Of a DNA stretch of 64,000 nucleotides, positions 57,314 through 64,000 are shown piece by piece. Below the pieces are notes generated by a model. The model did not search any database and was not told the origin of the DNA. It saw only the letters and a program-made list of their open reading frames with translations. This DNA is from Procambarus clarkii (Eukaryota; Arthropoda; Malacostraca; Decapoda; Cambaridae), in contig NC_091188.1 in the NCBI RefSeq assembly GCF_040958095.1, positions 5,651,056-5,715,055 on the forward strand, read 5' to 3'. The translations under genes and the position numbers were made by a program. Every line of letters starts with the position of its first letter. Position 1 is the stretch's first letter.

Positions 57314-58657
57314 GTGATATACTTAACGCAAATGCCTTTCGTTGTTCCTAAAGTAACTGTTCTGTAGAACTACACTATTCAGATACATTGTTGTATAAAA
57401 GGTTTTCAATAATCATGCTTGCCAGTACAGAAGCAGTAAAAAGTACATTCACAAGAACAAAAAAAAAACGAAAAATGCAGAAGGCCTGTTTGATGAAACG
57501 AGGTTGCTAGTATTTATACTTAACATTGTCATTCAAGTACATATCTAACCTGTGGTTGAAACAATCCTGCGATCACGTGTTTTTTGTACAGCCTTTAATT
57601 TGTTCCGTAAATTGGATAAGACCTGATCATGAGATACGTGAATCCCTTCATTACTAAAATTTGACCTGATCTTAATAGCAGTTTGTATCATGGAATCAAG
57701 ACATACGCTGTAATTTGTAAATAAGATGCGGAACTTATTTTACTAGTCGCTAAGATGTAAGTCTCGTAATAATCCCACACTCAGACCTTGATAAAGCATT
57801 CAGGAGAGTGGGAAAGACTTGGTGTAAATTCCTTACATAAATTTCACATGTACGAAAGTATGGTTTTTTATCCAATGATAGAGAGTTATGAAGGAGTATT
57901 AGGAGAGGGATGCGAGTGCAGAAGATGTGATTGCCGGTCCGGGACGCTGTTTGGGCTTACTGAGAGGAGGATACAAAGGTGAACCAATAGTTTATTACTC
58001 CCTGCAAGCACGACTGGTTGATTGTAATTGCCTCACTGCATGACTGCTCTTGTTGCATTCTGACAATCTCTTGCGTCCATATTGCGTCATTTATCCGTGT
58101 TCGACGCTCTGGAGGCTGCAGGGAAGTTCTATTCCCCATGCTGATGGCTTCTCTCTCTCTCTCTCTCTCTCACTCTCTCACTCTCTCTCTCTCTCTTTCT
58201 CTACCTTCAACTCCTCTTCCCTCCTCTTTGTTTTTCGTCTACATTGGTTTTGGTTCGTTTCCTTGCAACTGATGCCTCGGCTCATGTAGCAAAATGTTCG
58301 TAACTGGAAGGTAGCAACTGTTGACTGTTGTCGCCAGAGGCTGCTAGTCTATTGTGCATCTCTTATTCATCCTGTGAGCGTAACGTATTGTTCATCCCTT
58401 ATTCATCCTGTGAGCGTAATGTATTGTGCATCTCTTTCTCATCCTGTGAGTGGTAGTGTATTGTGCATCCCTTACTCATCCTGTGAGCGGTAGCGTCCTG
58501 GGGGAAAGTAAAATCGTTGGCATAGGAGATAAAGAAAGAGGCATCCGGCACCTCATATGTTTAGTACGGCTTGCATAACCTTTAGTTCCTTCAAATATTT
58601 AATGTAAGTGTTAACAGTACCAGTAACCAAGATGACGTTTCATCTCCACAGTGAGTG

Positions 58658-62591
<3,934 letters not shown>

Positions 62592-62722
62592 AGCCTTGAT
62601 CAACACTGTCGTCGATGTTAACACTCAGGAAGAGTTTCACCTCCAGATGTGAATTAACTTAGAGAAAGTTTTCTGTTAAGTTTATGTACAATTGCTAATG
62701 AACGTTTTCATACTATATCAGG

Positions 62723-62752
62723 AATAAATTCGCCATATGTACTTGAAATAAA
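62723..62752 (+). terminator. Polyadenylation signals, gene 3'
   Basis: AATAAA at 62723-62728 and 62747-62752; the second matches the site in gene 3, the first is a new one made by a base change. Confidence 0.45.
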
Positions 62753-62869
62753 TTAAATTATAAGGATTTTTCTGTATAATGTTTGTACCTCTCTACACTT
62801 TATCCAGCAAACAATTAGTTTTTTTATCATTAATGTAAGCTGAAGTTCGCATGATCAACTGTGTTATTA

Positions 62870-63700
62870 CAAAAGGTTGAGAATGTTCCGCTTATGCTCA
62901 AGACTGACCACCCCTGCAGCTGTGGTCTTTAACTGAAACGAGAAGGTTGATTTGCATCACAAAATGTGCGTTTAATACAAGACTTCATATGATTTTGGAA
63001 TCATCGGCAAACATTGAGAGCAATACGTCTATATCCATTGGAAGATAGTTTACATATATCAGAAACAAGATGGGTTCAAGTACAGAGCCCTGTGGGACTC
63101 CGCTGGTGACATCTTGACACTCTGAGGTCTTCCCCACTCACAGTAACTCTGTGTTTTTGTTGCTACGATACTCCCTTATCCACTGGAGCTCCTTACCTGT
63201 TATTCAAGTCTGTTTTTTTCCAACTTCTGTACCAGCCTCATATGGGTATTGTGTCAAAGGCTTTCTGGCAGCCTAAGAAAATGCAGTTTGCCCACATCTT
63301 TCTTTCTGGTCATATTTTTATCATAAAATTCTCTTAAACCTGTGAGGCATGATAATCCCTGAACCTATGCTGGTGGTGTGTTACAAAGTTCCTCTCTAGA
63401 TGTTCTACGAGCTTTTTCCTCACAATCTTTCCTTTCACAATCTTTCAAATCTTTCCTACTTAACAGAACAACAACAATCTGGCCAGTTAGAACCCGGGGT
63501 GGGGAATATATAAGGGTTTTGCCCCGTGAAGATTCCCCAACAGGATGTACACATATAACAGTTGCCAGTCTCTTAAAATGAATATATAAGAACAGATCGG
63601 GTGACCCTATGCACTTGCCCACGTAACGCTGGTGAGTGCGTATACGCTCACGCAAGTAACGCGGTTGAGTGCATATACGCTCACGCAAACACTAAAGACT
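62870..63700 (-). mobile_element. LINE RT fragment (unit 2 copy)
   Basis: Duplicate of 36100-36930; reverse-strand VPQGS motif region at about 63085. Confidence 0.7.
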
Positions 63701-64000
63701 GCAGACGAACCAGAAAACTACTGCTTTAAACTCCAAAGAGGTAAAAGTAATATTTTTATGCAAATTTACTACATATTCTTTTTGCAAATATTAAGCATAA
63801 CTCTATTATATAATTTTGGTCTAATTTTGCCTTTGTCTTCATACCAAGATTTTCAATTTTGTAATTATTTTTAAGTTCTTCATAAGAATGTGACGGCCTA
63901 TGGGGAGGGGGGGAGATCCCTGACGTCACTATATTGTGGTGGCGTGTGTGGAGTGATCTCTCTGACGTCTATGTTGTAGAGACGTGTAAAATATATATTT

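Overview
This is eukaryotic DNA, and its repeats suggest a decapod crustacean, most likely a freshwater crayfish. Evidence for this: very long (TA)n and (CA)n arrays; tRNA-derived SINEs that share the body motif GAAACAAATGGGCAAAGTTT and AAATAGGTACCTGGGAGTTA; 5'-truncated non-LTR retrotransposons whose 3' ends run into (AC)n; a Penelope-like reverse transcriptase fragment; and intron-containing genes with TATA-box promoters. The organism call is inference; no species was checked. There are no bacterial-style operons, CRISPR arrays, rRNA genes or clear functional tRNA genes.

Layout. 1-18 kb is repeat-dominated: minisatellites at 1.4 and 13.6 kb, two copies of a TA-nested inverted-repeat element, LINE, SINE and Penelope relics, and no gene I can support. 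18.9-62.6 kb holds what I think is the real content: a cluster of five small secreted-peptide genes plus one orphan signal-peptide exon. All five have the same structure: exon 1 codes a signal peptide and ends in a phase-1 intron; exon 2 is a short middle exon ending in a phase-0 intron; exon 3 codes the C-terminal peptide and, in four of the five, is followed by a near AATAAA. Genes 1 (18961-20410) and 2 (23367-25430) encode precursors with a Lys-Arg site before a 24-residue, very basic tail. Genes 3 (34033-35823) and 3' (58658-62591) are 74-residue precursors on two copies of a direct segmental duplication (27.7-37.2 kb and 54.1 kb to beyond the window end). Genes 4 (42430-43387, +) and 4' (49329-50226, -) are 115- and 103-residue precursors on the arms of an inverted repeat (about 42.0-45.5 and 46.7-50.6 kb).

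The most striking observation is that the introns and UTRs of the duplicated pairs remain nearly identical while the mature-peptide exons have diverged strongly. In the gene 3 pair I count 21 differences in 225 coding bases, of which 20 change the amino acid; in the gene 4 pair most of exon 3 and half of exon 2 barely align between almost identical introns. This is the pattern expected of antimicrobial or other host-defence peptides, venom-like peptides or reproductive peptides under diversifying selection. I could not match them to a named family, so an undescribed crustacean cationic/proline-rich peptide family is my leading hypothesis.

The duplicated segments also act as natural before/after comparisons for mobile DNA: TA-nested inverted-repeat elements (28.7-30.6 kb), a 391-bp foldback element with a 7-bp target duplication (47.0-47.4 kb) and a head-to-head array of 260-bp tRNA-like repeats inside an intron of gene 3' (59.6-61.7 kb) are each present in one copy and absent from the other.
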